From an uncultured Ruminococcus sp. (lineage in GTDB: Bacteria > Bacillota > Clostridia > Oscillospirales > Acutalibacteraceae), in assembly GCA_900543095.1 (NCBI GenBank), contig UQQD01000007.1:8836-72835 (forward strand): DNA of 64,000 nt, written 5' to 3'. A model generated the notes under the pieces. The model saw nothing but the letters and a program-made list of their open reading frames with translations, did not search any database and was not told where the DNA came from. Made by a program: the position numbers and the translations under genes. Position 1 is the stretch's first letter, and each line of letters begins with the position of its first letter. Positions 8,289-17,667 of this stretch are shown here, in pieces.

Positions 8289-8879
8289 ATGGAAAAGAAA
8301 AAGGTCAGCGTTCAGATAGAGGGACGAAGCTATGCAATCATAACCTCAGAGGATAAAGGTTATGTTCAAAAGGTTGCCGCCGAGGTTACCGAATGCATAC
8401 GCAACGCCGCAAGTCACAGCACACAGCTTGATACCCGTGATTGTGCGGTGTTGGCGGCGCTGGATTTTTGCGACGACCGCAATAAGGCTATAAAAAAGAA
8501 CAGCGACGTTGTCAAAAAAGCCGATCAGATAATTGTACGTTCAAACGAGCTGAACAGAGCCTGCTCCGAATATAAGGAAAAGCTTACAGAAGCCATAAAT
8601 GAAAGCACAAGGCTTTCAAAGCGTGTAAAGGCGCTTGAAAACCAGCTTAAAGAGCTTTTGGACGAAAACGAAAAACTCAGAAATTCCTGCGGCGGAAAAC
8701 AGTCCGACAGCGAAAAAGATGATTTTGAAAAGACAGTTCACGATAAAAAAGCGGAAAAAATGATGGGTTATGTCCCTATGCGCCAATACTCGCTTTTTGA
8801 TGGCGGAAAAAAGCAGGACGGCTCAAACGGTGCAAAAAATAAAAGCGTTAAGAATAAAAATGACAAGGAAAAAAATTGA
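8289..8879 (+). CDS. zapA: Cell division protein ZapA
   Basis: The 196-residue protein begins with a ZapA domain: 'KKVSVQIEGRSYAIITSED' (split here as a short beta-strand start), then a long helix with 'TRDCAVLAALDFCDD' near residue 58. A coiled coil covers roughly residues 80-135 and a charged, lysine-rich tail follows. ZapA proteins bind and bundle FtsZ at the division site. The protein is longer than the classic ~100-residue ZapA because of the extended coiled coil and tail, as in other clostridial versions. AAAGGGGTG precedes the start. The next gene starts inside this one, in another frame, so the two are coupled. Confidence 0.85.
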   Translation: MEKKKVSVQIEGRSYAIITSEDKGYVQKVAAEVTECIRNAASHSTQLDTRDCAVLAALDFCDDRNKAIKKNSDVVKKADQIIVRSNELNRACSEYKEKLTEAINESTRLSKRVKALENQLKELLDENEKLRNSCGGKQSDSEKDDFEKTVHDKKAEKMMGYVPMRQYSLFDGGKKQDGSNGAKNKSVKNKNDKEKN

Positions 8880-10926
8880 GATACTTGCGCCCGCAGGCGG
8901 CTTTGACAGCGTTATTGCCGCCGTAAGGAGCGGCGCAGACGCAGTGTATGTCGGTGAAAAGCTGTTTTCGGCCCGTGCTTCGGCAAAAAATTTTGATGAG
9001 GAAGAGCTGAAAAAAGCGGCGGCTTATTGCCATATTCACGGCGTAAAGCTGTATGTTACGATAAATACGATAGTTTTTGACGAGGAGTTTGAAAAGCTTA
9101 GGCAGGCGATTATAATTGCCGCAAAAGCCGACGCCGACGCGCTCATAGTCCAGAATATGGGCGTTGCTTCCCTTGCACGCCGAATTGCGCCCGAGCTTCC
9201 GCTTCACGCCTCCACTCAAATGAGCGTTCATACTTCATCGGGAGTCAGGGCATTATATGAAATGGGATTTAAGCGTGTTGTGCTTTCCCGTGAAATGTCA
9301 AAGGACGAGATAATTAAGGCGGCAAAGGTTCCCGTTGAGCTTGAGGTTTTTGTACACGGCGCATTGTGTATGTGCGTATCGGGGCAATGTTATTTCAGTG
9401 CAATGATAGGTTCACGGAGCGGCAACCGAGGTGCCTGCGCCCAAACCTGCCGACTGCCGTTTTCAATTAACGATTCAAAAGGCGGTCATGCGCTCAGCTT
9501 AAAGGACAACAGCCTTGCAGAGCATATAGGCGAGCTTGAAAAGATCGGGGTGGCTTCCGCAAAAATTGAGGGCAGAATGAAACGCCCCGAATATGTTGCG
9601 GCGGCAGTCAAAGCGTGCAGGGAACAGCGTGATTTGGGATATGTGACCGAAAAAACCTACGATTTGCTTAAAAGCGTGTTTTCACGCACGGGCTTTACCG
9701 ACGGATATTACACGGGAAACCTCGGCAAATCTATGTTCGGAACACGCACGAGAGAGGATGTTGTTTCGGCTGATGAAAAGCTGTTGTCAGGCATAAGGCA
9801 GTCGTACAAGGACGAGGTTCAAAACATTTCCGTTAATGCAAAATTTACCGCAAAGCTCGGAGAAGCGCCGTGCCTTGTGATAACAGACGGAAAGAACACG
9901 GTTTCTTCAACCTCCGATTCAATTTGCGAAAAGGCGGTTAATCTTCCGCTTACGGCTGAAAAGTGCAAATCTCAGCTTTGTAAAACAGGCGGTACGGCAT
10001 ACCGCATTGAGGATATACAAGCGGATATAGAAAACGGTATTTCCGTTCCGATTTCATCGCTCAACAAACTGCGCCGAAGCGCACTTGATGAGCTTGACAA
10101 AAAGCGGAGCGTTGTACACAATTATAAAATAAACGACATAGAACTTCCTGATATAAAGCCGTTTTCGGGCAAGCGCAAAGGCGTTCGTGCCGTTGTAAAG
10201 GGTACAAAAATCGGTAAGGGCTTTAAGAACTGCGAAACCGTATTTGTTCCGCTTTTTTCGGATATTAATGAAATTTTGCGGCTTGTCGGCGAAAACTATA
10301 ATATCGGCGTCGAAATTCCGAGGGGAATGTTCGGACGTGAGGAACAAATACAAAAACAGCTTGAACGGCTGAAAAAGGTCGGTGTTAAACACGCCCTTTG
10401 CCACAACATAGGCGCACTGTACCTTGCAAAACAGCTTGAATTTACCCTTCACGGCGGTTTTGGACTTAATCTTGTGAACACGGGCGATCTCATTTGGGCT
10501 GAAAGCTATGGCATTAAGGATGTTGAGCTTAGCTTTGAGCTGACTTTTGAGCAGATAAACAGGCTGGGAGGCAACATCGGCAGAGGTATAATCCGCTACG
10601 GATATCTTCCGCTTATGCTATGCAGAAACTGTCCTGCAAAAAGCGAGGGGCTGAACTGTCAATCCTGCAAAAACCGCTCAAAAATGACGGATAGAAAGGG
10701 CAAAAGATTTTATTTGAAATGTGACGGAAACTGTACGGAAGTGTTGAATTGCGTGCCGATTTTTGTTTCCGATAACGAAATTTCAAAGCTTAATACAACT
10801 TTTGAAGTTTTGAGGTTTAATGTTGAAAACTATGTGGAAAATGTTGAAGATATTACGATTTTCAATGACTTTTCGATGTTAAAAGAGGGTTTTACCCGTG
10901 GATTGTATAAACGGGGTGTTGAATAG
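8860..10926 (+). CDS. Peptidase U32 family protein
   Basis: The start at 8860 (ATG, 688 residues, 'TRKKIEILAPAGG') overlaps the zapA end by 20 bases. The N-terminal half is a U32 domain with the family signature 'EVFVHGALCMCVSGQCYFS' near residues 161-179 and 'KIEGRMKRPEYVAAAV' near 237. The C-terminal half corresponds to the extra region found in long U32 proteins and carries a cysteine cluster near residues 590-612 (CRNCPAKSEGLNCQSC), suggesting metal or iron-sulfur binding. U32 members include collagenase-like proteins and the RNA-hydroxylation factors RlhA and TrhP; which activity applies here is not decidable from sequence. Confidence 0.85.
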   Translation: MTRKKIEILAPAGGFDSVIAAVRSGADAVYVGEKLFSARASAKNFDEEELKKAAAYCHIHGVKLYVTINTIVFDEEFEKLRQAIIIAAKADADALIVQNMGVASLARRIAPELPLHASTQMSVHTSSGVRALYEMGFKRVVLSREMSKDEIIKAAKVPVELEVFVHGALCMCVSGQCYFSAMIGSRSGNRGACAQTCRLPFSINDSKGGHALSLKDNSLAEHIGELEKIGVASAKIEGRMKRPEYVAAAVKACREQRDLGYVTEKTYDLLKSVFSRTGFTDGYYTGNLGKSMFGTRTREDVVSADEKLLSGIRQSYKDEVQNISVNAKFTAKLGEAPCLVITDGKNTVSSTSDSICEKAVNLPLTAEKCKSQLCKTGGTAYRIEDIQADIENGISVPISSLNKLRRSALDELDKKRSVVHNYKINDIELPDIKPFSGKRKGVRAVVKGTKIGKGFKNCETVFVPLFSDINEILRLVGENYNIGVEIPRGMFGREEQIQKQLERLKKVGVKHALCHNIGALYLAKQLEFTLHGGFGLNLVNTGDLIWAESYGIKDVELSFELTFEQINRLGGNIGRGIIRYGYLPLMLCRNCPAKSEGLNCQSCKNRSKMTDRKGKRFYLKCDGNCTEVLNCVPIFVSDNEISKLNTTFEVLRFNVENYVENVEDITIFNDFSMLKEGFTRGLYKRGVE

Positions 10927-11094
10927 TATGTCAGGAATGTTAAAGGATTGAAATATTTTTCTGCGGAAAAATAAAAAATTCCGTTGAGGAATATTAAAAA
11001 TATTAATTTTCCAGAAGATAATTTCAATTTGGAAAAATAAAAATCAAAATGAATTTATTATGCAAAATATTGCAAGAAATGAAGGATGGTAAAA

Positions 11095-11535
11095 ATGGAA
11101 CTTAAAATTAAAAAACTCAAAGAAAATGCAAAAATTCCCAAGAGAGCGACAAACGGTTCGGCAGGAATGGACCTGTATGCCTGCATTGACCGAAAAATCA
11201 CCCTGAATCCGGGAGACCTTGCGGTTGTTCCGACGGGTATTGCAATAGAGCTTCCCGACAACACCTGTGCAGCGTTTTTGTATGCGCGAAGCGGTCTGGG
11301 AGTTAAGCACGGAATCTGCCTTTCAAACGGCGTAGGAGTTATTGACAGCGACTACAGAGGCGAGGTTTGCGTAGGCTTGTGCAACGTATCCGACAAGCCG
11401 TATGTTATCGAGCCCGACGAGCGTGTGGCGCAGATGGTCATAGCTCCCGTTCTTACTCCGCAGATTGTTGAAGCAGATGAGCTTTCCGACACCAAAAGGG
11501 GCGAGGGCGGATTCGGTTCAACGGGCAAAAACTGA
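11095..11535 (+). CDS. dut: dUTP diphosphatase
   Basis: This trimeric-type dUTPase of 146 residues hydrolyses dUTP to dUMP and pyrophosphate, keeping uracil out of DNA and supplying dTMP synthesis. Conserved motifs are visible: 'AGMDLYA' near residue 24, 'ARSGLG' near 65, 'GVIDSDYRGEV' near 80, and the C-terminal arm 'RGEGGFGSTG'. I chose ATG 11095 because AAGGA lies 7 bases upstream; the ATG at 11086 lies inside this ribosome site. The 168 bases before it are AT-rich with a weak hairpin (ATTTTTC/GAAAAAT near 10951) and no gene. Confidence 0.93.
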   Translation: MELKIKKLKENAKIPKRATNGSAGMDLYACIDRKITLNPGDLAVVPTGIAIELPDNTCAAFLYARSGLGVKHGICLSNGVGVIDSDYRGEVCVGLCNVSDKPYVIEPDERVAQMVIAPVLTPQIVEADELSDTKRGEGGFGSTGKN

Positions 11536-11602
11536 GCAAAATAATAAAAGGCTTTATGAACAGATGATTTAATCGGCACTTTGCGAATTCGACAAAATAG
11601 CG

Positions 11603-11631
11603 TTGATTTGACAGTATTATTGTTTTATAAT
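11603..11631 (+). promoter_or_regulatory. Sigma-A type promoter of the mreB cluster
   Basis: TTGATT (11603-11608) and a perfect TATAAT (11626-11631) are 17 bases apart, 35 bases before the mreB start codon. Confidence 0.7.
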
Positions 11632-11666
11632 TGTACTTTGCAATCGGCAAATAAGGAGCTGTAAAA

Positions 11667-12677
11667 ATGTTTTCATTTTCTAAAGACATCGGAATAGACC
11701 TCGGCACGGCAAATACTCTTGTGTGCCTGAAGGGCAAGGGAATAATTTTGAGAGAGCCGTCGGTAGTGGCGGTTGACATACGCACGGACAGTGTGCTTGC
11801 TGTCGGGGCACAGGCTAAGGATATGATAGGCAGAACACCCGGCTCGATAGTTGCGGTTCGTCCGCTCAAAGACGGTGTTATTGCAGATTTTGAGATAACC
11901 GCAAAAATGCTTCAGCACTTTATAAAAAAGGCGGTAAAGCCCGGAATTTTCAGCAAACCGAGGGTAATAATCTGTATGCCGACGGGCGTTACCGAGGTTG
12001 AGAGAAAGGCTGTTGAGGACGCGGCGTATCAGGCAGGCGCAAAGCCGCCCGTTGTGCTTATAGAAGAGCCTATGGCGGCGGCAATAGGTGCAGGAATGCC
12101 TGTTGACGAGCCTACGGGAAGTATGGTGGTCGACATCGGCGGCGGTACAAGCGAGGTTGCCGTGATTTCTCTTGGCGACATCGTTACGGCTTGTTCCGTG
12201 CGTGTTGCAGGCGATAAGTTTGACGAGGCGATAATGACCTATATTAAGAAGAAATATAATCTGCTCATAGGTGAGCGCACGGCAGAGGATATAAAGATAA
12301 AAATAGGCTCGGCATATCCTCAGGAAAACGAAAAGAGTATGGTTGTAAAGGGCAGAAACCTTGTTGACGGACTTCCGAAGGACGTTACCATAACAGCCGA
12401 TGAGGTTAGAGATGCGCTTGCCGATCCGCTTATGACCATAGTTGAAGCTATAAAAACAACGCTTGAAAAAACGCCTCCCGAGCTTTCGGCTGATATTATT
12501 GATCACGGAATTATGCTGACGGGCGGCGGAGCGCTGCTGAAGGGTATTGATATGCTTGTTATGCAGCAGACGGGTATGCCTGTACACATAGCCGACAGAC
12601 CGCTTGACTGCGTTGTTGACGGCGCAGGAAAACGCCTTGTAAAGCCTGTTGGAATACAATACAAGCACAACCGCTGA
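11667..12677 (+). CDS. mreB: Rod-shape determining actin homologue MreB
   Basis: The 336-residue actin-fold ATPase forms membrane-associated filaments that guide cylindrical wall synthesis. The phosphate 1 loop 'IGIDLGTANTLV' (residues 8-19), phosphate 2 loop 'MVVDIGGGTSEVAVISLG' near residue 154 and adenosine motif 'GIMLTGGGALLKG' near residue 284 are intact. It is full length for the family and starts the cluster mreB-mreC-mreD-PBP2. AAGGAGCTG precedes the ATG. It could be one of several MreB/Mbl paralogues; the adjacent mreC and mreD favour MreB proper. Confidence 0.95.
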   Translation: MFSFSKDIGIDLGTANTLVCLKGKGIILREPSVVAVDIRTDSVLAVGAQAKDMIGRTPGSIVAVRPLKDGVIADFEITAKMLQHFIKKAVKPGIFSKPRVIICMPTGVTEVERKAVEDAAYQAGAKPPVVLIEEPMAAAIGAGMPVDEPTGSMVVDIGGGTSEVAVISLGDIVTACSVRVAGDKFDEAIMTYIKKKYNLLIGERTAEDIKIKIGSAYPQENEKSMVVKGRNLVDGLPKDVTITADEVRDALADPLMTIVEAIKTTLEKTPPELSADIIDHGIMLTGGGALLKGIDMLVMQQTGMPVHIADRPLDCVVDGAGKRLVKPVGIQYKHNR

Positions 12678-12737
12678 GATAAGCCGACTTTTCACCTCGA
12701 ATGTAAATACCACAAAACATATTAGCAGGTAAATAAA

Positions 12738-13559
12738 ATGCGGAAGATTGAAAATAAAAATTTCAAAGCACTTGTGATAACGCTTGTTATAATTCTTGTG
12801 ATAAGCGTATTGTCGCTTGGCAACAATTCGGTTGTATCTACCGCATTAAACGGTGCGTTCAGGGGGCTGTTTCAGGTTACTGCGGCGGCGACCGCAGGCG
12901 CAAAAGCTTCGGATATTGACGAGCTTAAAGCCGAAAACGAAAAGCTTAAGCAGGAAAATGCCGAGCTCAGGGAGCAGCTTGCCGATTATTATGACGTTAA
13001 GGCGGAAAACGAACGACTGCGAAAATATTATGACCTCAAAGAGGAAAATCCCTCGTTTAAGATACGTCCCGCAAATGTTATCAAGCGTGACACAAATGAT
13101 GATTTTTATTCTTTTACGCTTGACATCGGTTCTGCCGACGGCGTTGCCGCAAACAACGCCGTTATCACGGAAAACGGTCTTGTCGGCTGGGTATATAGTG
13201 TTGACGCAGGAACGTGCAAGGTCAAAACCATCCTTTCGCCCGACACAAGGGCGGGAGCGGTTGACAAAGCTTCGGGCGACAGCGGAATTGTAAGCGGAAG
13301 TACATATCTTTGCGACGATAATCTTACACGGCTCAATACCCTTGCCGAAAACAACAAGGTTGCCGAGGGCGATATGATTGTAACATCGGGTACGGGCGGC
13401 GTTTATCCCGGAAACCTGATTATCGGCAGTGTAAAGGAAATAAGCATTGACAGCTATGACAATTCACGCTATGCCGTGATAGAGCCGTATGAGGACATAA
13501 GGACGATCACTGCGGCGGCGGTCATTACCGATTTTGAAGAAAAAAGTGAGGAAGAGTAA
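12738..13559 (+). CDS. mreC: Rod-shape determining protein MreC
   Basis: The 273-residue protein has one N-terminal membrane segment (residues 10-30), a coiled coil rich in Glu/Leu/Lys (about 57-100), and the double beta-barrel MreC domain beginning near residue 105, with 'ENGLVGWVYSVDAG' around 145 and 'DMIVTSGTGGVYPGNLIIG' around 212. MreC couples MreB filaments to extracytoplasmic wall synthases. Its stop codon overlaps the mreD start (TAATG), indicating translational coupling. Confidence 0.93.
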   Translation: MRKIENKNFKALVITLVIILVISVLSLGNNSVVSTALNGAFRGLFQVTAAATAGAKASDIDELKAENEKLKQENAELREQLADYYDVKAENERLRKYYDLKEENPSFKIRPANVIKRDTNDDFYSFTLDIGSADGVAANNAVITENGLVGWVYSVDAGTCKVKTILSPDTRAGAVDKASGDSGIVSGSTYLCDDNLTRLNTLAENNKVAEGDMIVTSGTGGVYPGNLIIGSVKEISIDSYDNSRYAVIEPYEDIRTITAAAVITDFEEKSEEE

Positions 13560-14062
13560 TGACAAAACACCTCACTTTTTTTCGCTGTTTTTCTTATTCG
13601 TTAGAAATTATTTTGCTGACGGTACTGCAAAGCACCCCAAATCTTATGCCCGAATTTTTCGGCGGAAAGCCGCTTTTGCTTGTGCCTCTTGCGCTTGTAA
13701 TCGCTTCGCGGGAGAATCGTATTTTATCGCTTGTGTTCGGCGCTGTGTGCGGAGTCCTTACCGATATTGCGTCGGGCGGTTTTATAGGCTTTTTTGCTGT
13801 TGCGTTAACGCTTTTATGCTATCTTGAATCATATATTTTCAGTACCTATCTTGTTCCGGGAATTTTGCCGACGGTCATAACTGCGGCAATCTCGGTTCCT
13901 GTTTTAATATGTCTTTATTTTCTTGTGTTTACCGTGTGTGCAGGTATTCCCGATTGGGGAGTTTTGTTTGTAAATCACTACATTTCACGCATTGTATATA
14001 CGTTTGTTATGATTTTTCCTTTGTATTTTATAAATCTGTTTTTCTACAAAAAGCTGAGTTGA
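13559..14062 (+). CDS. mreD: Rod-shape determining protein MreD
   Basis: The 167-residue integral membrane protein has five or so hydrophobic spans, the right size for MreD. The identification rests on hydrophobic pattern, the segment 'FGAVCGVLTDIASGGFIGFFA' region near residue 60 (typical GxxxD-x-x-SGG-G of MreD) and position between mreC and PBP2. It acts with MreC in the elongation machinery at the cytoplasmic membrane. Confidence 0.88.
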   Translation: MTKHLTFFRCFSYSLEIILLTVLQSTPNLMPEFFGGKPLLLVPLALVIASRENRILSLVFGAVCGVLTDIASGGFIGFFAVALTLLCYLESYIFSTYLVPGILPTVITAAISVPVLICLYFLVFTVCAGIPDWGVLFVNHYISRIVYTFVMIFPLYFINLFFYKKLS

Positions 14063-14090
14063 CGGCATTTGGCGAAAGGACGGTGGTATT

Positions 14091-16115
14091 GTGCGAAAAA
14101 AACCAAAATTCAACAAAAAATCGGTCTATACCGTTTGCATAATTGCGACCGTTATTATTTTTGCGGTTTTTACCGCAAGGCTTATCGACTGGCAGCTTGT
14201 CCACGGCGACGAATACAGAACTCTCGCTCAGCGTTCGACAAGCTACACGGTTCAGACTGCCGCAACCAGAGGAGAAATACTTGATAAAAACGGCGTCGGT
14301 CTTGTTGTGAATACCACGCATTACAAGGTGGTTATCGACAAGCTCTACATTAATGAAACCACGCTTGACAGCACGCTGTTGTCGCTGATTTCAACACTTG
14401 ATAAGGCAGGCGAGAAGTGGGAGGATACCTTGCCCGTAGAGATAGACAGAAACGGTGAATATCAATACAAGGAATCCGGCGGGGACGATGTACAAAGCCT
14501 CCTTTCGACGGATTTTCTTAATCTTCCCGAAAACACATCCGCCGACGATTGTATGAACGCTCTCGTTAAGCGGTACAAAATCGGTGACGGTCATTCAAAG
14601 ATCGATCTGCGTAATCTTGTATCAATACACTATAATATGGAGATTACAGGATACTCAAACTCAAGCCCGTATATTTTTGCCGAGGACATAAGTCAAAAAT
14701 CCGTCAGTGCCATAAGTGAAAGCACTCAGGGTGTAAGCGGAGTTGACGTTCAGACATATCTGAAAAGAGGCGCTGAGGACAGCGACCTTGCGCCGCACAT
14801 ACTCGGTGCGCTGGGTGCAATGACCGACGAAGAATACAAACAACTCAGCGAAGAAAACAGCAGCTACAAGCTTTCGGACAGCGTAGGCAAGTTCGGTATT
14901 GAGCACGCTTTTGAAGAACAGCTGAAGGGCGAGGGCGGCACAAAGATAATTAAGCGAAATTCGGACGGAACGATTGTTGACACCGTTCAGACCATAGACG
15001 CAAAGCCCGGAAATACGGTATATCTTACGATTGACAGCGAATTGCAGAGAACAGCGGCAGATTCGCTTGAAGCCCAGGTAAAGGCGGCAAAAGCCGATGG
15101 CAAGACCGAGAGCAAATCAAAAGGCAAAGAGGGCTATGGCGAGGACTGCGAAGCGGGTGCGGTCGTAATGCTTTCCGTAAAAGATTTTTCGGTGCTTGCC
15201 GCCACCAGCTACCCTACCTATGACCTCAACAAATACAGCGAATACGGCGATTATTACGTCAAGCTTGCTCAGGATGAAACTTCTCCTATGTACAACCGTG
15301 CGTTTGTAGGCAGTTTTGCCTGCGGCTCTGTTTATAAGCCCTGCGTTGCGTCTGCGGCTCTTGAAGAAAAGGTTATTGACTCCGACACGCTGATAAATTG
15401 CACCGGATTTTATGATTATTATCCGTCGAACGTTGTTGAATGTATGCACATACACGGCAACCTTGACGTAACGGGCGCAATCACCCGGTCCTGCAACTAC
15501 TTTTTTGCGGAAACAGGCAGGAGGCTCGGCATTGACACTATGTATCTCTATGCCGAAAAATTCGGCTTTGGCGAATACACGGGAGTTGAGATTGAGGAAT
15601 CAAAAGGTACGCTTGCGGGGCGTGACAGTACAAGCTGGCTCCCCGGCAACACAGTTCAGGCGGCTATCGGTCAGTCCGACAATGCATTTACGCCGCTCCA
15701 GCTTGCGACATATGTTGCAACAATAGCAAACAACGGCACAAGACTAAAAACTCACGTTGTCAGCAAAATTACCGACTACGAGCGAAAGAGCATAATCAGC
15801 GAGTACGGCGATCCCGAAGTTGCCGACACCTGCGGGGTTTCTCAGAAAAATCTTGATATAGTCAAGGACGCAATGCTCAGCGTTACTCAGGATAAAGACG
15901 GTACGGCAAATTATATGTTCGGAGATTACAAGGTCAAGGTTGCCGCAAAAACCGGTACGGCGGAGAATTCAGGCTCTGACCATACGACGTTTATTTGTTA
16001 CGCTCCGTTTGACGACCCCGAAGTTGCAGTAGCGGTAGTTATCGAACACGGTGCAAAGGGCAAATATTCTATGCAGGTTGCAAAAGATCTGCTTGACCGA
16101 TATTTTGCACTTTGA
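14091..16115 (+). CDS. mrdA: Penicillin-binding protein 2 (elongation transpeptidase)
   Basis: This class B PBP has 674 residues with a GTG start. There is an N-terminal membrane anchor (about 13-35), a dimerisation domain starting 'RGEILDKNGVGLV' near residue 60, and a transpeptidase domain with the catalytic Ser413-Val-Tyr-Lys416, the Ser467-Cys-Asn469 motif and Lys620-Thr-Gly622. It cross-links peptidoglycan during elongation. The mreBCD context identifies it as the PBP2 partner. The usual next gene, the glycosyltransferase rodA, is not in the window. The start is supported by GCGAAAGGACGG upstream. Confidence 0.93.
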   Translation: MRKKPKFNKKSVYTVCIIATVIIFAVFTARLIDWQLVHGDEYRTLAQRSTSYTVQTAATRGEILDKNGVGLVVNTTHYKVVIDKLYINETTLDSTLLSLISTLDKAGEKWEDTLPVEIDRNGEYQYKESGGDDVQSLLSTDFLNLPENTSADDCMNALVKRYKIGDGHSKIDLRNLVSIHYNMEITGYSNSSPYIFAEDISQKSVSAISESTQGVSGVDVQTYLKRGAEDSDLAPHILGALGAMTDEEYKQLSEENSSYKLSDSVGKFGIEHAFEEQLKGEGGTKIIKRNSDGTIVDTVQTIDAKPGNTVYLTIDSELQRTAADSLEAQVKAAKADGKTESKSKGKEGYGEDCEAGAVVMLSVKDFSVLAATSYPTYDLNKYSEYGDYYVKLAQDETSPMYNRAFVGSFACGSVYKPCVASAALEEKVIDSDTLINCTGFYDYYPSNVVECMHIHGNLDVTGAITRSCNYFFAETGRRLGIDTMYLYAEKFGFGEYTGVEIEESKGTLAGRDSTSWLPGNTVQAAIGQSDNAFTPLQLATYVATIANNGTRLKTHVVSKITDYERKSIISEYGDPEVADTCGVSQKNLDIVKDAMLSVTQDKDGTANYMFGDYKVKVAAKTGTAENSGSDHTTFICYAPFDDPEVAVAVVIEHGAKGKYSMQVAKDLLDRYFAL

Positions 16116-16374
16116 TGCGGCATTTTTATGTCGAATCTCTTTATCGGTTTCAGGAACGGCACTTGCGGCTGTCCGCCGAGGAGCGACGCTGCATAAGGTA
16201 AGACCTGCGATTGATTATTATTGTTATTTTTTGTTTTTTTACTCTCGTTGGTGACTTGGTTTCGTTTCAAATTTAATAAATTGTTTGATATTATGGCGAG
16301 TTTAAACTCATTTTATTGGTTAATATGCCTAAAATACTGGCAAAAATTTTGGTTAAAAAAATCGCTGTGTATTA

Positions 16375-16403
16375 TTGCTCTTTGGCGTTTTTTGTGATAG
16401 AAT
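16375..16403 (+). promoter_or_regulatory. Sigma-A type promoter of the minD-like gene
   Basis: TTGCTC (16375-16380) and TAGAAT (16398-16403) are 17 bases apart and 20 bases before the start codon. The rest of the 16116-16423 gap contains no gene or clear hairpin that I can support, so this gene is probably transcribed separately from the mre cluster. Confidence 0.6.
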
Positions 16404-16423
16404 AAAGCAGAGGTAGTGTGTTT

Positions 16424-17164
16424 ATGAATAATGTTATAGTTGTAGCTTCAGGCAAAGGCGGAACAGGCAAGTCAACTGTCTGCATTTGCCTTTCGGTTGC
16501 ACTTGTAAGACAAGGCAAAAAGGTTTTGCTTATTGACTGTGACTGCGGAATGCGCGGTCTTGATATTATGCTTGATATGGAGCAGGACATTCTTTTTGAT
16601 GCATCCGACGCAGTTTGCGGCAACTGTTCATTTGAAGAAGCAATCTACAAAAGCAAGAACAACAGCAACCTTTATCTTATGGCGGCTCCGTTTGATACCG
16701 AAAACGAACTCAGTCCTTCGGTATTTAAGCAGCTTGTTGATTCGGTCAGGGACAGCTTTGATTTTGTTATCATTGATTCTCCTGCCGGAATCGGAACAGG
16801 CTTTATTACGGCGGCAACTCCTGCCGATTGTGCGCTTATTGTTACAAACGCCGAACCGACAAGTGTCCGCGGCGGTGTTAAGGTAAGGAAAAAGCTGGAG
16901 GCATTGGGCATTGGTAATATCCGTTTGGTTATAAATCGCTTTGACCGAAAGGTGTTCAAAAAGCTTGGATTTTACGATGACCTTGACGATGTTATTGACG
17001 CAGCTCAAACAAGGCTGATTGCCCTTGTGCCGTTTGATATTCGCATTTCAGTAATTATGCAAAGGGGTGCGGCGGGACTTAATTGGAGCGCTGTAAGCTC
17101 GGTTTTTGACTGCCTTGCGCTAAGGCTTGAGGGGCACAGCGTACCGCTTGCATTTAAGGGATAA
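16424..17164 (+). CDS. MinD-like ParA/MinD family ATPase
   Basis: The 246-residue protein has the deviant Walker A motif (GKGGTGKS, Lys11 and Lys16), 'VLLIDCDCGMRGLD' near residue 38 (switch I region) and 'FVIIDSPAGIG' near residue 115 (Walker B). These are MinD-type motifs, and the location after mreBCD-PBP2 is where minCD often sits. However, no minC is adjacent, and the C-terminus (ending near 'HSVPLAFKG') lacks the basic amphipathic helix that anchors MinD to membrane. It may be a divergent MinD or a related ParA-like positioning ATPase. The ATG at 16424 follows GAGGTAG. Confidence 0.8.
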   Translation: MNNVIVVASGKGGTGKSTVCICLSVALVRQGKKVLLIDCDCGMRGLDIMLDMEQDILFDASDAVCGNCSFEEAIYKSKNNSNLYLMAAPFDTENELSPSVFKQLVDSVRDSFDFVIIDSPAGIGTGFITAATPADCALIVTNAEPTSVRGGVKVRKKLEALGIGNIRLVINRFDRKVFKKLGFYDDLDDVIDAAQTRLIALVPFDIRISVIMQRGAAGLNWSAVSSVFDCLALRLEGHSVPLAFKG

Positions 17165-17198
17165 AACTATATTTTGGATATTTAGGAGGAATTTGAAT

Positions 17199-17594
17199 AT
17201 GAATATAGCGCTTATTGCTCACGACGAAAAGAAAGAGCTTATGGTTCAGTTTTGTATAGCGTACTGCGGTGTCCTGAGCCGCAACAACCTTTGTGCGACA
17301 GGCACAACGGGTAAGATGGTTTCTGAGGCTACCGGTTTGACGATTCAGAAATTCCTCGCAGGTTCTCAGGGCGGCAGTCAGCAGATTGCGGCGAGGATAG
17401 CCTGTAATGAAATTGATATGCTTCTGTTTTTCAGAGATCCGCTAAGCCCGAAGCCGAATGAACCGAATGATATGAATATGCTCAGGCTTTGTGATATGCA
17501 CAACATACCTGTTGCAACAAATATTGCTACCGCCGAGGTGCTTATCCACGGACTTGAGAGAGGCGACATTGACTGGAGAAATGTTTTAAAATAA
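17199..17594 (+). CDS. mgsA: Methylglyoxal synthase
   Basis: The 131-residue enzyme converts dihydroxyacetone phosphate to methylglyoxal and phosphate, a bypass of lower glycolysis used when phosphate is limiting. Conserved family features are present: 'ALIAHDEKK' at residues 4-12 with the substrate-binding His, 'ATGTTGKM' near 41, 'GSQGGSQQIAARI' near 58 with 'MLLFFRDPL' near 77 containing the catalytic Asp, and 'CDMHNIPVATN'. The ATG at 17199 follows AGGAGGAATTTGAAT. It follows the MinD-like gene by 34 bases, so the two may be cotranscribed. Confidence 0.93.
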   Translation: MNIALIAHDEKKELMVQFCIAYCGVLSRNNLCATGTTGKMVSEATGLTIQKFLAGSQGGSQQIAARIACNEIDMLLFFRDPLSPKPNEPNDMNMLRLCDMHNIPVATNIATAEVLIHGLERGDIDWRNVLK

Positions 17595-17610
17595 AACATA
17601 CGATTTTTGC

Positions 17611-17647
17611 ATCGGGTGGCGTTGCGCCGCCCGATTATTGTGTTTTA
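17611..17647 (+). terminator. Terminator after mgsA
   Basis: ATCGGGTGGCG and CGCCGCCCGAT form a strong stem with a small loop (one G-U pair), followed by TATTGTGTTTT. The hisS promoter overlaps its tail. Confidence 0.65.
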
Positions 17648-17667
17648 AGGCGCTTTTTGTGTATAAA
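17638..17667 (+). promoter_or_regulatory. Possible promoter of hisS
   Basis: TTGTGT (17638-17643) and TATAAA (17662-17667) are 18 bases apart, 24 bases before the hisS start. The leader is too short to hold a T-box. Confidence 0.45.

Noticed and set aside
11673..12713. Long minus-strand frame opposite mreB (346 codons)
   Set aside because: It is a mirror of the strongly biased mreB codon pattern, with unusual Cys/His/Tyr/Arg-rich composition and no known domain.
15998..16270. Minus-strand frame of 90 codons after PBP2
   Set aside because: It overlaps the end of PBP2, is low complexity at its start (Asn run) and has no ribosome site; I regard it as chance.
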